Origin: Candidatus Bealeia paramacronuclearis
Lineage (GTDB): Bacteria; Pseudomonadota; Alphaproteobacteria; UBA9655
Assembly: GCF_035607555.1 (NCBI RefSeq)
Contig: NZ_JAVHWZ010000001.1
Span: 124,001-188,000, forward strand
DNA length: 64,000 nt
Reading direction: 5' to 3'
Part shown: positions 35,449 to 46,457 of the stretch, in pieces
Layout of the letters: each line of letters begins with the position of its first letter
Position numbering within the stretch: the first letter of the stretch is position 1
Made by a program: the position numbers and the translations under genes
The notes under the pieces: model-generated
Told to the model about the DNA's origin: nothing
The model's input: the letters and a program-made list of their open reading frames with translations, nothing else
The model's database searches: none

Positions 35449-36174
35449 TCACTCTGCAACTATGGGTTTTGTGATACGCACTTTTTTACCTGCAACCGCT
35501 GCTGCCTCTGTTAAGGCGCCGGCATAAATTTGTTTGGAGGCCTCCATAAGAATGACACCCGACATTTTGTGAAACCATCGATGTCCCAAACTTTCCCATG
35601 CCATCGAAGTACTCAGAATAAAGCGGGATTTGAGAGGGGGTACATAAAGAGCATGATCGGATTGGATGGGTGTGAAAAGGTTGTCCCGCAAAAGCCTTGA
35701 AAGTTGGGAAAGCGTAAAAGGATGACCTTGCCCAAAAGGTGTCCGGTCTACACGTGCCCAAATACTGGTACGATTGGGAACGACCACAAGGAGACGTCCT
35801 CCGTCTTTTAAAACGCGCCAGACTTCTCGTATCATATGGCGATTGTGATGACCATATTCAAGGGCATGAATGAGAAGAACACGATCAATGGATTGATCGG
35901 CCAGGGGAAGTTGCGTTTCGCCCGAAAGGATTACAATATTGGGTTTTGAATTTGACCAAGAGAGGGCCCCTTGTTCGGCGGGCATGATGGCCATCGTATT
36001 TCGGGCTTCTTCTCGATATTGACGTAAAAAAGGTGTGGGATAGCCCAAAGCCATCATCCAATCCCCTTTAACATCGGGCCAGAACTCTCTGATTTTCTTG
36101 CGAATCAGACGGCGAACAACATTTCCCAAAGTTGAAGAATAAAAGTCTCGCATATCCACAACATCAGGCCACAT
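35449..36174 (-). CDS. SAM-dependent methyltransferase (class I)
   Basis: 241 residues, Methyltransf_11-like. The motif IV region reads LPLADQSIDRVLLIHALEYG and the post-motif helix MIREVWRVLKDGGRLLVVVPN is typical. Motif I is diverged (WMMALGYPTPFLRQY). Substrate unknown. Divergent from mdh with 119 bp between them. Confidence 0.85.
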   Translation of the reverse strand: MWPDVVDMRDFYSSTLGNVVRRLIRKKIREFWPDVKGDWMMALGYPTPFLRQYREEARNTMAIMPAEQGALSWSNSKPNIVILSGETQLPLADQSIDRVLLIHALEYGHHNRHMIREVWRVLKDGGRLLVVVPNRTSIWARVDRTPFGQGHPFTLSQLSRLLRDNLFTPIQSDHALYVPPLKSRFILSTSMAWESLGHRWFHKMSGVILMEASKQIYAGALTEAAAVAGKKVRITKPIVAE

Positions 36175-36236
36175 GAGATCTTTTTCCCCATTTTTATTGC
36201 CAGTCTTAACGAGATCTTAACCCTATTGCCTTGTGA

Positions 36237-37268
<1,032 letters not shown>

Positions 37269-37291
37269 AAATTTAAAGGACAGGATATCAG

Positions 37292-38461
37292 ATGAATATA
37301 CATGAATATCAAGCCAAAGCCTTAATCTCAAAATTTGGGGCCCGCATACCCAAAGGTGAGATTGCATTTACGCCTCAAGAAGCCAAAGAAGTAGCTGAAA
37401 CATTGGCTGGTGATGTATGGGTGGTGAAAGCCCAAATTCATGCCGGTGGTCGCGGCAAGGCAGGCGGTGTGAAAGTTGTTCGCAGTGCTCAGGATGTTTA
37501 TGATACGGCAAGCGAACTTTTGGGGAAAGTTTTGGTCACCCATCAAACAGGACCTCAAGGCAAAGAAGTGAACCGCATTTATGTGGAACAAGGCTGCGCC
37601 ATTGCCAAAGAATATTATCTGAGCTTTCTCGTGGACCGTGGTGTATCCCGCGTGACCGTTTTGGCCTCCACCGAAGGTGGGATGGACATTGAAGAGGTTG
37701 CCGAAAAATCACCTGAGAAAATTGTGAAATTCTCTATCGATCCTTTAATAGGATTTATGCCATTTCATGGGCGAAAACTTGCTTATGCTTTGGGATTCAC
37801 AGGCGCTCAAGTCAATGACGTTGTAAAATTTTCAACGGCGATTTATCAAGCCTTCGTTCAGCTGGACGCAAGTATGCTTGAGATCAACCCCATGGTCACG
37901 ACAACCGAAGGGGACGTGATGGCTCTCGATGCCAAGATGTCATTTGATGACAATGCCCTCTTCCGCCATTCCCTTTTGAAAGATCTTCGTGATGAAACGG
38001 AAGAAGATCCCATGGAACTCAAAGCCGGTCAACATGAGCTCAGCTATGTGAAGCTCGATGGAAACATTGGCTGCATGGTTAATGGCGCAGGTCTTGCGAT
38101 GTCCACAATGGATATTATTAAACTCTCCGGAGGAGAGCCCGCAAACTTCTTGGATGTGGGCGGAGGCGCTACGCGTGAACGTGTTACGGAAGCCTTCAAA
38201 ATCATTCTCTCAGATCCCAATGTGCAAGGCATTTTGGTGAATATCTTCGGCGGAATTATGCGCTGTGATATTATCGCAGAAGGTATTGTTCATGCGGCAC
38301 GGGATGTGAATATTAACGTGCCTTTGGTCGTTCGACTTGAGGGTACTAATGTTCAATTGGGAAAAAAGATCCTCGCTGAATCAGGGCTTCCGATTATTTC
38401 CATTGATGGCTTTTCAGAAGCTGCACAACGTATTGTCCAAGAAGTGAAGGAGGCCGCATAA
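37292..38461 (+). CDS. sucC: Succinyl-CoA synthetase, beta subunit
   Basis: 389 residues, ATP-grasp fold. It opens [16 protein letters not shown]; the ATP site is around [20 protein letters not shown], Mg ligands are in [10 protein letters not shown], and the CoA-ligase domain ends with [10 protein letters not shown]. With SucD it makes ATP or GTP from succinyl-CoA. GGACAGGA precedes the ATG, and it overlaps sucD by one base. Confidence 0.98.
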   Translation: MNIHEYQAKALISKFGARIPKGEIAFTPQEAKEVAETLAGDVWVVKAQIHAGGRGKAGGVKVVRSAQDVYDTASELLGKVLVTHQTGPQGKEVNRIYVEQGCAIAKEYYLSFLVDRGVSRVTVLASTEGGMDIEEVAEKSPEKIVKFSIDPLIGFMPFHGRKLAYALGFTGAQVNDVVKFSTAIYQAFVQLDASMLEINPMVTTTEGDVMALDAKMSFDDNALFRHSLLKDLRDETEEDPMELKAGQHELSYVKLDGNIGCMVNGAGLAMSTMDIIKLSGGEPANFLDVGGGATRERVTEAFKIILSDPNVQGILVNIFGGIMRCDIIAEGIVHAARDVNINVPLVVRLEGTNVQLGKKILAESGLPIISIDGFSEAAQRIVQEVKEAA

Positions 38462-39366
38462 TGTCAGTTCTGGTTGATAAAAACACAAAGGTCATTTGCC
38501 AAGGCTTTACAGGTGCTCAAGGCACATTTCACTCAGAGCAAGCTATTGCTTATGGAACCAAAATGGTGGGCGGTGTGACCCCAGGTAAAGGGGGCACCAA
38601 GCATTTAAACCTTCCAGTCTTTAATACCGTTCAAGATGCTGTGAAAGCTACAGGTGCCAATGCATCCGTAATTTACGTACCTCCACCTTTTGCCGCGGAT
38701 GCCATTTTGGAAGCCATTGATGCAGAAATCCCCTTGGTTGTTTGCATCACGGAAGGCATTCCTGTTTTGGATATGGTCCGCGTTAAGCGCGCTCTTGAAG
38801 ATTCTAAAACGCGCCTCATTGGTCCAAATTGCCCAGGGATCATCACACCCGGTGAATGCAAAATTGGTATTATGCCAGGATATATTCACCAGCCCGGATC
38901 CATTGGTATTATCTCACGTTCTGGTACATTGACGTATGAAGCGGTTGCACAAACAACAGCTGTTGGTCTTGGCCAATCCACATGCATTGGTATTGGTGGA
39001 GATCCTGTCAAAGGCACCAATTTCGTTGAATGTTTGGAGATGTTCTTGAAGGATCCCAAAACCGAGGCCATTGTGATGATCGGCGAAATCGGCGGAAGCG
39101 ATGAAGAATCCGCTGCTCACTATTTGAAAGACATGAAAATGCCTAAACCCGTGGTGTCCTTTATCGCAGGACGCACGGCCCCCCCTGGTCGACGTATGGG
39201 TCATGCGGGCGCTGTGATTTCAGGATCTCAAGGCGGTGCGGACTCGAAAATTAAAACATTGCGTGATGCTGGCGTTGTTGTGGCCGAATCTCCAGCTATG
39301 ATTGGTGAAACGCTTTACTCTTTGATTCGAGAGGGCGTACCGCAAAAGAAAACGATTAACCTGTAG
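38461..39366 (+). CDS. sucD: Succinyl-CoA synthetase, alpha subunit
   Basis: 301 residues. CoA-binding Rossmann domain ([19 protein letters not shown]) and the phosphorylated His in [12 protein letters not shown] (about residue 246). [20 protein letters not shown] is the conserved central block. It is translationally coupled to sucC. Confidence 0.98.
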   Translation: MSVLVDKNTKVICQGFTGAQGTFHSEQAIAYGTKMVGGVTPGKGGTKHLNLPVFNTVQDAVKATGANASVIYVPPPFAADAILEAIDAEIPLVVCITEGIPVLDMVRVKRALEDSKTRLIGPNCPGIITPGECKIGIMPGYIHQPGSIGIISRSGTLTYEAVAQTTAVGLGQSTCIGIGGDPVKGTNFVECLEMFLKDPKTEAIVMIGEIGGSDEESAAHYLKDMKMPKPVVSFIAGRTAPPGRRMGHAGAVISGSQGGADSKIKTLRDAGVVVAESPAMIGETLYSLIREGVPQKKTINL

Positions 39367-39376
39367 GATGAATTTC

Positions 39377-42244
39377 ATGGAACAATCGCATCCGCAACCG
39401 ATAGATGCTTCGACTTTTTTGGTTGGTGATAACGCCATTTATGTGGCGCAACTTTATGCCAAATATCTTGAAGAGCCCACATCCGTATCTTTGGAGTGGC
39501 GTCATTATTTCTCAAGTTTAGGGGATGAAGCGACATCCATTCTTGCGGATGCGTGGGGACCATCCTGGGCCAAGCGTACGATTATAAAAACGCCTCAATC
39601 TGAGACAAAATCTCAAGCTTTAAATGGGGGTGATTCCCGCCAAGCTGCGGAAGATTCTATTCGAGCTTTGATGCTCATTCGTGCCTATCGGGCCTGTGGG
39701 CATATGAAGGCAGATTTGGATCCTTTAAAATTAACACCAGTCAAAAATCATCCCGAATTAGATCCGGCCTCTTACGGATTTAAACCTGAAGATTGGGATC
39801 ACCCGATTTACATTCACGATGTTTTGGGAATGAACACGCCGACTTTGCGTCAAATTATTCAAAAACTGGAATCCGTTTATTGCCGCTATGTGGGCGTTGA
39901 ATTTATTCATATTCAAGACCCTGAGAAAAAACAGTGGGTCCAAAGTCACATTGAAGGTGAGGGTGAAAAACCAGGATCAATCCAAGATCGCTATGCCCCA
40001 GAAACCCAAAAGACCATATTGAAAGAAGTCACCGAAGCTGAAAGTTTTGAGCAATTCTTGCATGTGAAATTTCCCGCTGCTAAACGTTTTGGTTTGGACG
40101 GTGGTGAAAGTTTGATTCCAGGTATTTTGTCGGCTTTGAAAACCTCTGCAAAATTAGGCGTCAAGGAAACAGTTCTTGGAATGGCACATCGTGGGCGTTT
40201 GAATGTTCTTGTGAATATCATGGGCAAACCTATGCGCTCCATCTTTTCCCAATTTCAAGGGGCCTCCTCCAATCCTGATGATGTTCAAGGCTCTGGAGAT
40301 GTGAAATACCATTTGGGAACGTCATCAGACCGGGATTTTGACGGACACATGATGCACTTGTCTTTAACAGCCAACCCTTCCCATTTGGAGGCGGTGGATC
40401 CTGTTGTCCTTGGAAAGGTCCGCGCCAAACAAAACCAACTCAATGATCGTGATCACAAGCAAGTCATGGGGATATTATTGCATGGAGATGCGGCTTTTGC
40501 AGGGCAAGGACTTGTGGCAGAAACCCTGAGTTTATCAGAACTGCATGGATACAGAACCGGTGGAACAATCCATATTGTGGTGAATAACCAAATTGGATTT
40601 ACAACCTCTCCCGTTAATGCCCGTTCGTCATCCTACTCGACGGATATTGCGATGATGATCCAAGCCCCCATTTTCCACGTGAATGGCGATCATCCTGAGG
40701 CGGTTGCTCGCGTTATGGAATTTGCAGCCCAGTATCGTCACAAGTTTGGTTCCGACGTTGTGGTGGATATGATTTGCTATCGTCGTTTTGGCCATAACGA
40801 GGCGGATGAGCCTGCGTTTACACAACCTTTGATGTACAAAGCCATATCCGAGCACTCCACAACCCGTAACATTTATGCCCAAGTCCTTGTCAAAAAAGGA
40901 AACCTAACAGATGAGGATGTGATTAAAATTAAGGCCGGAGTTGATCAACATTTGGCAGACGAATTTGAAGCTGCAACGCATTACAAACCCACAAAAGCCG
41001 ATTGGCTTGAGGGGCGTTGGAAGGGTTTTAGTTCAACGGCTGATCACGACATGGTGGTGGACACGGGGCTTTCTAAAGACATGCTTTTGAACATTGGAAA
41101 AGCGTTGACCACGGTTCCCCAAAATTTCAACCTCAATCCCAAATTAAAGCGATTTTTATCTCAGCGTAGGGACGCAATTGAGAGGGGAAAAAACATTGAT
41201 TGGTCCGCAGGGGAAGCGCTGGCGTTTGCAGGACTTCTTTTAGAAGGTAATCGCGTTCGTTTGAGTGGTCAAGATGTGGGACGCGGGACATTTACACAAC
41301 GTCATGCGATTTTGCGGGATCAAGTGACGGAAGAAAAATATCTTCCCCTCAATCATATCTCAGAATCCCAATCTCATTTTGAAGTTATCGATAGCCCCCT
41401 TTCTGAAGCGGCAGTCTTGGGGTTTGAGCTGGGATATACTTTGGCCGAACCCCATGCCCTGGTCATGTGGGAAGCGCAATTTGGGGATTTTGCCAATGGT
41501 GCTCAAGTCATTGTTGATCAATTTATTTCCTCAGGGGAAAGTAAATGGTTGCGTATGTCAGGTCTTGTGATGCTATTACCTCATGGTTATGAGGGGCAAG
41601 GTCCTGAGCACTCCTCAGCCCGCCTTGAGCGCTATCTCCAACTTTGCGCGGAAGACAATATGCAGGTTGCCAATTGCACAACACCTGCCAATTATTTTCA
41701 TATTTTGCGTCGGCAAATGCACAGGCCTTTCCGTAAGCCTCTCATTATGATGACGCCTAAATCTTTGCTTCGTCATAAAGATGCGGTTTCTACATTGAAG
41801 GATTTCGAATTAGGATCCCATTTCTTGGCTGTCATTCCCGAAACTGGAAAAATTGCCGCTAATAATAAAATTAACCGCGTTGTGATTTGTTCGGGCAAAG
41901 TCTACTATGATTTACTCGCCCGCAGGGAAGAATCCAATACCCAAGATGTGGCCATTCTTCGTCTTGAGCAATTCTATCCCTTCCCTGGAAAATTGTTAGA
42001 AGCGGAGCTCAAAAAGTACCCCAACGCTGAAGTCATCTGGTGCCAGGAAGAACCAGAAAATATGGGGGCCTGGACATTTTTGGATAGAAGACTTGAGTCT
42101 GTCTTAATGAAGACAAAAAACAAAAATACGCGCCCTCTTTATGCAGGCCGAAAAGAAGCGGCTTCCACGGCCACAGGTCTTTTAAGTCGTCATAAAACAG
42201 AACAAGATCATGTCGTTAACACCGCCCTTGGGCTCACAAAATAA
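39377..42244 (+). CDS. sucA: 2-oxoglutarate dehydrogenase E1 component
   Basis: About 955 residues. The ATG at 39377 has AGGA eight bases upstream; an ATG at 39368 lies too close to it. Thiamine diphosphate site HGDAAFAGQGLVAETL and NNQIGFTTSP; also VLGMAHRGRLNVLVN and the phosphate-binding EGQGPEHSSARLERYLQL. It decarboxylates 2-oxoglutarate and passes the succinyl group to SucB. Its position after sucCD is the alphaproteobacterial order. Confidence 0.98.
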   Translation: MEQSHPQPIDASTFLVGDNAIYVAQLYAKYLEEPTSVSLEWRHYFSSLGDEATSILADAWGPSWAKRTIIKTPQSETKSQALNGGDSRQAAEDSIRALMLIRAYRACGHMKADLDPLKLTPVKNHPELDPASYGFKPEDWDHPIYIHDVLGMNTPTLRQIIQKLESVYCRYVGVEFIHIQDPEKKQWVQSHIEGEGEKPGSIQDRYAPETQKTILKEVTEAESFEQFLHVKFPAAKRFGLDGGESLIPGILSALKTSAKLGVKETVLGMAHRGRLNVLVNIMGKPMRSIFSQFQGASSNPDDVQGSGDVKYHLGTSSDRDFDGHMMHLSLTANPSHLEAVDPVVLGKVRAKQNQLNDRDHKQVMGILLHGDAAFAGQGLVAETLSLSELHGYRTGGTIHIVVNNQIGFTTSPVNARSSSYSTDIAMMIQAPIFHVNGDHPEAVARVMEFAAQYRHKFGSDVVVDMICYRRFGHNEADEPAFTQPLMYKAISEHSTTRNIYAQVLVKKGNLTDEDVIKIKAGVDQHLADEFEAATHYKPTKADWLEGRWKGFSSTADHDMVVDTGLSKDMLLNIGKALTTVPQNFNLNPKLKRFLSQRRDAIERGKNIDWSAGEALAFAGLLLEGNRVRLSGQDVGRGTFTQRHAILRDQVTEEKYLPLNHISESQSHFEVIDSPLSEAAVLGFELGYTLAEPHALVMWEAQFGDFANGAQVIVDQFISSGESKWLRMSGLVMLLPHGYEGQGPEHSSARLERYLQLCAEDNMQVANCTTPANYFHILRRQMHRPFRKPLIMMTPKSLLRHKDAVSTLKDFELGSHFLAVIPETGKIAANNKINRVVICSGKVYYDLLARREESNTQDVAILRLEQFYPFPGKLLEAELKKYPNAEVIWCQEEPENMGAWTFLDRRLESVLMKTKNKNTRPLYAGRKEAASTATGLLSRHKTEQDHVVNTALGLTK

Positions 42245-42256
42245 GTAGAGGATATT

Positions 42257-43471
42257 ATGAGTGCACAAACCTCAAAAGCTATACAAAAAGACATCGTCGT
42301 TCCTCCTATGGGGGAATCCGTCACAGAAGCAACTATCGCCCGTTGGATGAAAAAGACAGGGGAGGCGGTTACGATGGACGAACCTTTGGTTGAGCTTGAA
42401 ACTGATAAAGTCACTCTTGAGGTAGGAGCGCCAGTCTCTGGTGTGTTGGGGGTAACTCATTTTAACGAAGGTGATAACGTCACCGTCGGTGCGATTTTAG
42501 GATATGTTTTGGAAGGGGCAACTACAACCGCAACTACGGCGGCATCCGCCCCGGTTTCAATGCCGCAACCCACCTCTCAACCGGCTGCTGTGGCTCCTCA
42601 AGTTCTCTCCCCTGCCGTGAATCGTTTAGTGACCGAACACAATCTCAACCCACAATCGGTTTCCGGCACAGGGAAAGACGGACGCATCACCAAAGGCGAT
42701 GTTTTGACATTGGTTAATACACCCGCTCTTCAAAAAGCAGCCCCTGTTGTGGGACCTGCCCGTGAAGCGGGCCTTCGGGAAGAGCGCGTGAAGATGACGC
42801 GTTTGCGTCAACGCATTGCCGAACGACTTAAGGAAGCACAAAACACAGCTGCAATTCTGACCACTTTTAACGAAGTGGACATGACGAATATTATGCAACT
42901 TAGAAATTCGCTTAAAGATAATTTTGAGAAAAAGCATGGCGTGAAATTAGGTTTCATGTCCTTCTTCGTCAAAGCCGTTCTTGTGGGGCTTAAAGAAATT
43001 CCTGCGGTTAATGCGGAAATCAGTGGCGATTCCGTGATCTATAAAAACTATTATGATATTGGAGTGGCCGTTGGAACTGAACAAGGGCTAGTCGTTCCAG
43101 TTTTGCGTAATACGGATAACCTCAGTTTTGCGGAAATTGAAAAAGGCATTTCAGATTTGGGCAAAAAAGCTCGCGATGGAAAACTCACTATGGAAGACCT
43201 CCAAGGAGGCACTTTCACAATTTCCAATGGCGGAATTTACGGATCCCTCATGTCGACCCCGATTTTAAATACACCGCAGTCCGGTATTTTGGGCATGCAC
43301 AAAATCCAAGAACGGCCTATCGTCGTCAATGGTCAGATTGTGGCGCGTCCCATGATGTATATTGCCCTGTCTTATGATCACCGCATTATTGACGGCAAAG
43401 AAGCCGTTACCTTTTTGGTGCGTGTTAAAGAATGCCTCGAGAATCCTGAACGCATTCTCTTGGAGGTGTAA
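42257..43471 (+). CDS. sucB: Dihydrolipoamide succinyltransferase (E2)
   Basis: 404 residues. One lipoyl domain with the modified Lys in [10 protein letters not shown] (about residue 55), an Ala/Pro/Thr linker, the peripheral subunit-binding domain [14 protein letters not shown] with [13 protein letters not shown], and the acyltransferase domain ending in [13 protein letters not shown] with the catalytic His. AGAGGA precedes the ATG. Confidence 0.98.
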   Translation: MSAQTSKAIQKDIVVPPMGESVTEATIARWMKKTGEAVTMDEPLVELETDKVTLEVGAPVSGVLGVTHFNEGDNVTVGAILGYVLEGATTTATTAASAPVSMPQPTSQPAAVAPQVLSPAVNRLVTEHNLNPQSVSGTGKDGRITKGDVLTLVNTPALQKAAPVVGPAREAGLREERVKMTRLRQRIAERLKEAQNTAAILTTFNEVDMTNIMQLRNSLKDNFEKKHGVKLGFMSFFVKAVLVGLKEIPAVNAEISGDSVIYKNYYDIGVAVGTEQGLVVPVLRNTDNLSFAEIEKGISDLGKKARDGKLTMEDLQGGTFTISNGGIYGSLMSTPILNTPQSGILGMHKIQERPIVVNGQIVARPMMYIALSYDHRIIDGKEAVTFLVRVKECLENPERILLEV

Positions 43472-43476
43472 TTGAG

Positions 43477-44886
43477 ATGGCGCAACATCAAGCGGATTTA
43501 GTTATTGTCGGCGGTGGTCCCGGCGGGTACGTCGCGGCCATCAAAGCTGCGCAATTAGGACTTCAAGTTATTTGCGTGGAAAAGCGCGAAGGCTTGGGCG
43601 GGACATGCCTTAATGTCGGTTGTATTCCCTCCAAAGCCCTTTTGGAATCTTCTCATAAATTTGAAGAAGTTCAGCATGGACTTTCTGCACACGGCATCAA
43701 CGTGGGAAAAATCGAACTCGATTTGAAGGAGCTTTTGGCACGCAAAACAAAAGTTGTGGAAGACCTCGTCAAAGGTATCGATTTTTTGTTCAAGAAAAAT
43801 AAAGTCACTCGCATTTTGGGTGAGGGCCGTATTGTGTCTTCTACTCAAGTCGCTGTAAAATTAAATAACGGCGGTGAGGATGTTATTGACACCAAACGTA
43901 TCGTTATTGCCACCGGTTCTGAAAGCGCTGTCATGCCCGGAATTGAGATAGATGAAGAAATTATTGTCACGTCTACGGGTGCACTCTCTTTGAAGAAAGT
44001 GCCTAAGACGATGGTCGTTGTGGGCGGTGGTTACATCGGCCTTGAGATGGGTTCCGTTTGGCGCAGACTTGGATCTGAAGTTACCATTATTGAATACATG
44101 GATCGTATTGTGCCTACCATGGACCATGAAGTGGGTAACGCTTTGATGAAGACTCTTGCTAAACAAGGCCTTAAATTTAAACTCTCAACAAAAGTCCTCG
44201 AGATCAAAGCCAAAAAAGATCATGCAGTCCTGAAAATTTCTCCCGCCCAAGGCGGCGCTGAGGAAGAAATTAAGACCGATGTCGTCCTTATTGCCACGGG
44301 TCGCAAACCCTATATTAAAGGGCTTGGTGTTGAAGCTTTAGGGCTTCAAATGAACGAACGGGGCACTATTGCAGTCAACGCCCATTATGAAACTTCTGTT
44401 CCTGGAATTTACGCTATTGGTGATGTTATACCTGGGCCCATGCTTGCACACAAAGCTGAAGAAGAAGGTGTGGCTGTAGCCGAACATATTGCAGGCAAAG
44501 TTGGACACGTAAATTATGGCGTAATTCCTGCTGTGATTTTCACGTCCCCCGAAGTGGCCACTGTTGGCGCTACAGAAGAAGAACTCAAAGCCCAAGGTAT
44601 TGCTTATCGTGTGGGTAAGTTCCCCTTCGTGGCCAATAGTCGCGCCAAAGCCATTGGGGAAACGGAAGGCTTTGTCAAAATTTTGGCGGATCAAAACTTC
44701 GACCGCATTTTGGGATGCCATATCATTGGTCCCGATGCAGGCACTATGATTGCCGAAATTGCGGTTGCTATGGAATTTGGAGGCTCAGCCGAAGATGTGG
44801 CGCGCACCTGCCATGCCCACCCCACTTTGAGTGAAGCCGTCAAAGAAGCGGCCCTTGCCGTTGAGATCGGCGCGATTCATATGTGA
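43477..44886 (+). CDS. lpdA: Dihydrolipoamide dehydrogenase (E3)
   Basis: 469 residues. FAD site [20 protein letters not shown], redox disulfide [19 protein letters not shown] site [20 protein letters not shown], and the catalytic His-Glu in [15 protein letters not shown]. It reoxidises the lipoyl group of SucB. GGAGGTG precedes the ATG; it follows sucB by 5 bp and ends the operon. Confidence 0.98.
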   Translation: MAQHQADLVIVGGGPGGYVAAIKAAQLGLQVICVEKREGLGGTCLNVGCIPSKALLESSHKFEEVQHGLSAHGINVGKIELDLKELLARKTKVVEDLVKGIDFLFKKNKVTRILGEGRIVSSTQVAVKLNNGGEDVIDTKRIVIATGSESAVMPGIEIDEEIIVTSTGALSLKKVPKTMVVVGGGYIGLEMGSVWRRLGSEVTIIEYMDRIVPTMDHEVGNALMKTLAKQGLKFKLSTKVLEIKAKKDHAVLKISPAQGGAEEEIKTDVVLIATGRKPYIKGLGVEALGLQMNERGTIAVNAHYETSVPGIYAIGDVIPGPMLAHKAEEEGVAVAEHIAGKVGHVNYGVIPAVIFTSPEVATVGATEEELKAQGIAYRVGKFPFVANSRAKAIGETEGFVKILADQNFDRILGCHIIGPDAGTMIAEIAVAMEFGGSAEDVARTCHAHPTLSEAVKEAALAVEIGAIHM

Positions 44887-44939
44887 GTTGTTATACTCTG
44901 TGTGCTCCATGAACTCCCACAATAGCAGAGAATAACAAC
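44887..44939. terminator. Inverted repeat after lpdA
   Basis: GTTGTTATACTCTG (44887-44900) and CAGAGAATAACAAC (44926-44939) pair at 13 of 14 positions around a 25-nt loop. It starts right after the lpdA stop. No T tract follows, so it may be a processing or protective hairpin at the end of the operon transcript. Confidence 0.45.
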
Positions 44940-45004
44940 GCGGTCCGGGAAATAATTTAGATTTAATGAAATTGGTATAACCAGTATAATAAGTGACGTA
45001 AAAA

Positions 45005-45340
45005 ATGTTGAAATTTTTAAATATTGAATTTAAAATTTTTTATTCCTTATTCTCTCGTGCTTTGAAAATAAACATTCAAGTGAGTATTTTAACTTTTTTA
45101 TTGGTTTTTACATATGCTATTTTTGTTAATAATAATTTTTCATTTAACTTTGCAAATGATTTTGAAATAAGTGAGGTGCTTTACACATCTAATAGTTTTG
45201 AAATCATTCAATTTATTGCCGCTTGGTCTGATAAGGTAAATGGTTTTTATTTTTTTATCTTTTTTATATTTATACCTCTCGCCAATGAAGAAACCTTATT
45301 AATCAGAGGAATGAACGAAACAATCGTTGTAATTCAATAA
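45005..45340 (+). CDS. Small hypothetical membrane protein
   Basis: 111 residues, Phe- and Ile-rich and very AT-rich, with two likely membrane segments (about 25-42, INIQVSILTFLLVFTYAIF, and 80-95, FYFFIFFIFIPLA). No good ribosome binding site and no family recognised. It may be a real accessory gene or a chance frame in AT-rich DNA next to IS debris. Confidence 0.35.
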   Translation: MLKFLNIEFKIFYSLFSRALKINIQVSILTFLLVFTYAIFVNNNFSFNFANDFEISEVLYTSNSFEIIQFIAAWSDKVNGFYFFIFFIFIPLANEETLLIRGMNETIVVIQ

Positions 45341-45361
45341 AATTTTATGTATAAATGGGGC

Positions 45362-45589
45362 ATGAGAATTGAACTGGCGCATAAAGAAAAACAAGATCTA
45401 GAATTTCAGCACAGTAAAGAAAGAGATCGTCGCGTGGCTGATCGCATCAAAGCCGTTTTGTTAAATGCGGAAGGTTGGACTCAAAAGCAAATCGCTCAAG
45501 CTTTGCGGATTCGCTATGAAACTGTTCAAGATCATCTTAACGATTACAAGAATAGCAGGAAACTGAAACCTGAAAATGGCGGAATTTGA
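45362..45589 (+). pseudogene. IS630-type N-terminal fragment (third kind)
   Basis: Reads MRIELAHKEKQDLEFQHSKE, then a helix-turn-helix GWTQKQIAQALRIRYETVQDHL and KLKPENGG, the N terminus of a COG3415-type IS630 transposase. It stops at once where IS481 sequence begins. It differs from the other IS630 kinds in this window. Confidence 0.75.
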
Positions 45590-45876
45590 GGAAGCCTGTG
45601 CAGAACTTGGAATTCCGCTGATTGTTCTGCCCCCCCAAAAGCCCACTTACAACGGCGGCGTTGAGCGGGGAAATCGAATATTCCGGGAGGAATTTTACAA
45701 CCAAAACAACCTCCTGGCTGATTCCATAGCTTCTATGCGCTTTGAGCTCTCTCAAGCTGTCTCAAAGTATAATTCTTATCGGCCTCATCGCGCCGCGAAA
45801 GGCCTCACTCCTTTGCACTATATTCACTCTCATATTCTCGAGGCCTCTTGAGTCTCATTCTATATGAACCCGCACA
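45576..45876 (+). pseudogene. IS481 transposase C-terminal fragment with right end
   Basis: 91 codons from MAEFEEACAELG to a stop at 45851, followed by the IS481 right end (TGAACCCGCACA at 45865-45876). It matches the end of the copy at 14306-15504 but keeps the normal Glu in GGVERGN. It starts exactly where the IS630 fragment ends, the shared bases ATGGCGGA being at the junction. Confidence 0.85.
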
Positions 45877-45962
45877 ATTTCGTAAGACAGATTGACCTTA
45901 AAAGAAAGAGTGTCTAGAATTTTTGAGGTCAATCTAAGAAAATAAAACTGAATTGAGCGCGC

Positions 45963-46439
45963 ATGAGAAAATTATGTTTTGCCACGGCGTTGTATTTGGC
46001 CACAGTCTCTATTTCCACCACCATAGAGGCAAAAAAGCCCTATGACCAGATGGATCCAGAAAAACGAAATGCTGAAATTCAACGAAAAACGAGATTTTTT
46101 AATGAGCTCATTGAAGGTATAAGACCTCTGCCCTGTCTTTACAGGGGCAAAAAGCCGGATGATTTACTGTTTTACCTTAAGGATTTTAAAGAGTATTTGG
46201 AAGAACGTTTGCTCGCGCAGGGTTTTAAAGCTGAAAAGTCAAGGCGAGTGGTCTCCACTAAAAGGCCTATTGATTATTGGTTTTATGTTTTAGCAGCAAT
46301 TAAAGTTGTTGAAGTTACAAATCCAACACACCCAACTTTGGCATTTCACAACCTTGAACAGTTTGTAACATTAAAAGGACGGAAGGCTTTTTACCGCAAA
46401 CTCAACAAGGATAAAACACGACCCCTCTCAAAATATTAG
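45963..46439 (+). CDS. Secreted protein of unknown function
   Basis: 158 residues, basic. Signal peptide at 1-23 (MRKLCFATALYLATVSISTT, cleavage near IEA). The mature part is helical and rich in Lys and Arg (QRKTRFFNELIEGIRPL, FKEYLEERLLAQGFKAEKSR). No family recognised. The ribosome binding site is weak (TTGAG). It lies between IS debris and a convergent channel-like gene. Confidence 0.65.
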   Translation: MRKLCFATALYLATVSISTTIEAKKPYDQMDPEKRNAEIQRKTRFFNELIEGIRPLPCLYRGKKPDDLLFYLKDFKEYLEERLLAQGFKAEKSRRVVSTKRPIDYWFYVLAAIKVVEVTNPTHPTLAFHNLEQFVTLKGRKAFYRKLNKDKTRPLSKY

Positions 46440-46457
46440 CTCCACCTCTTGCCACGC

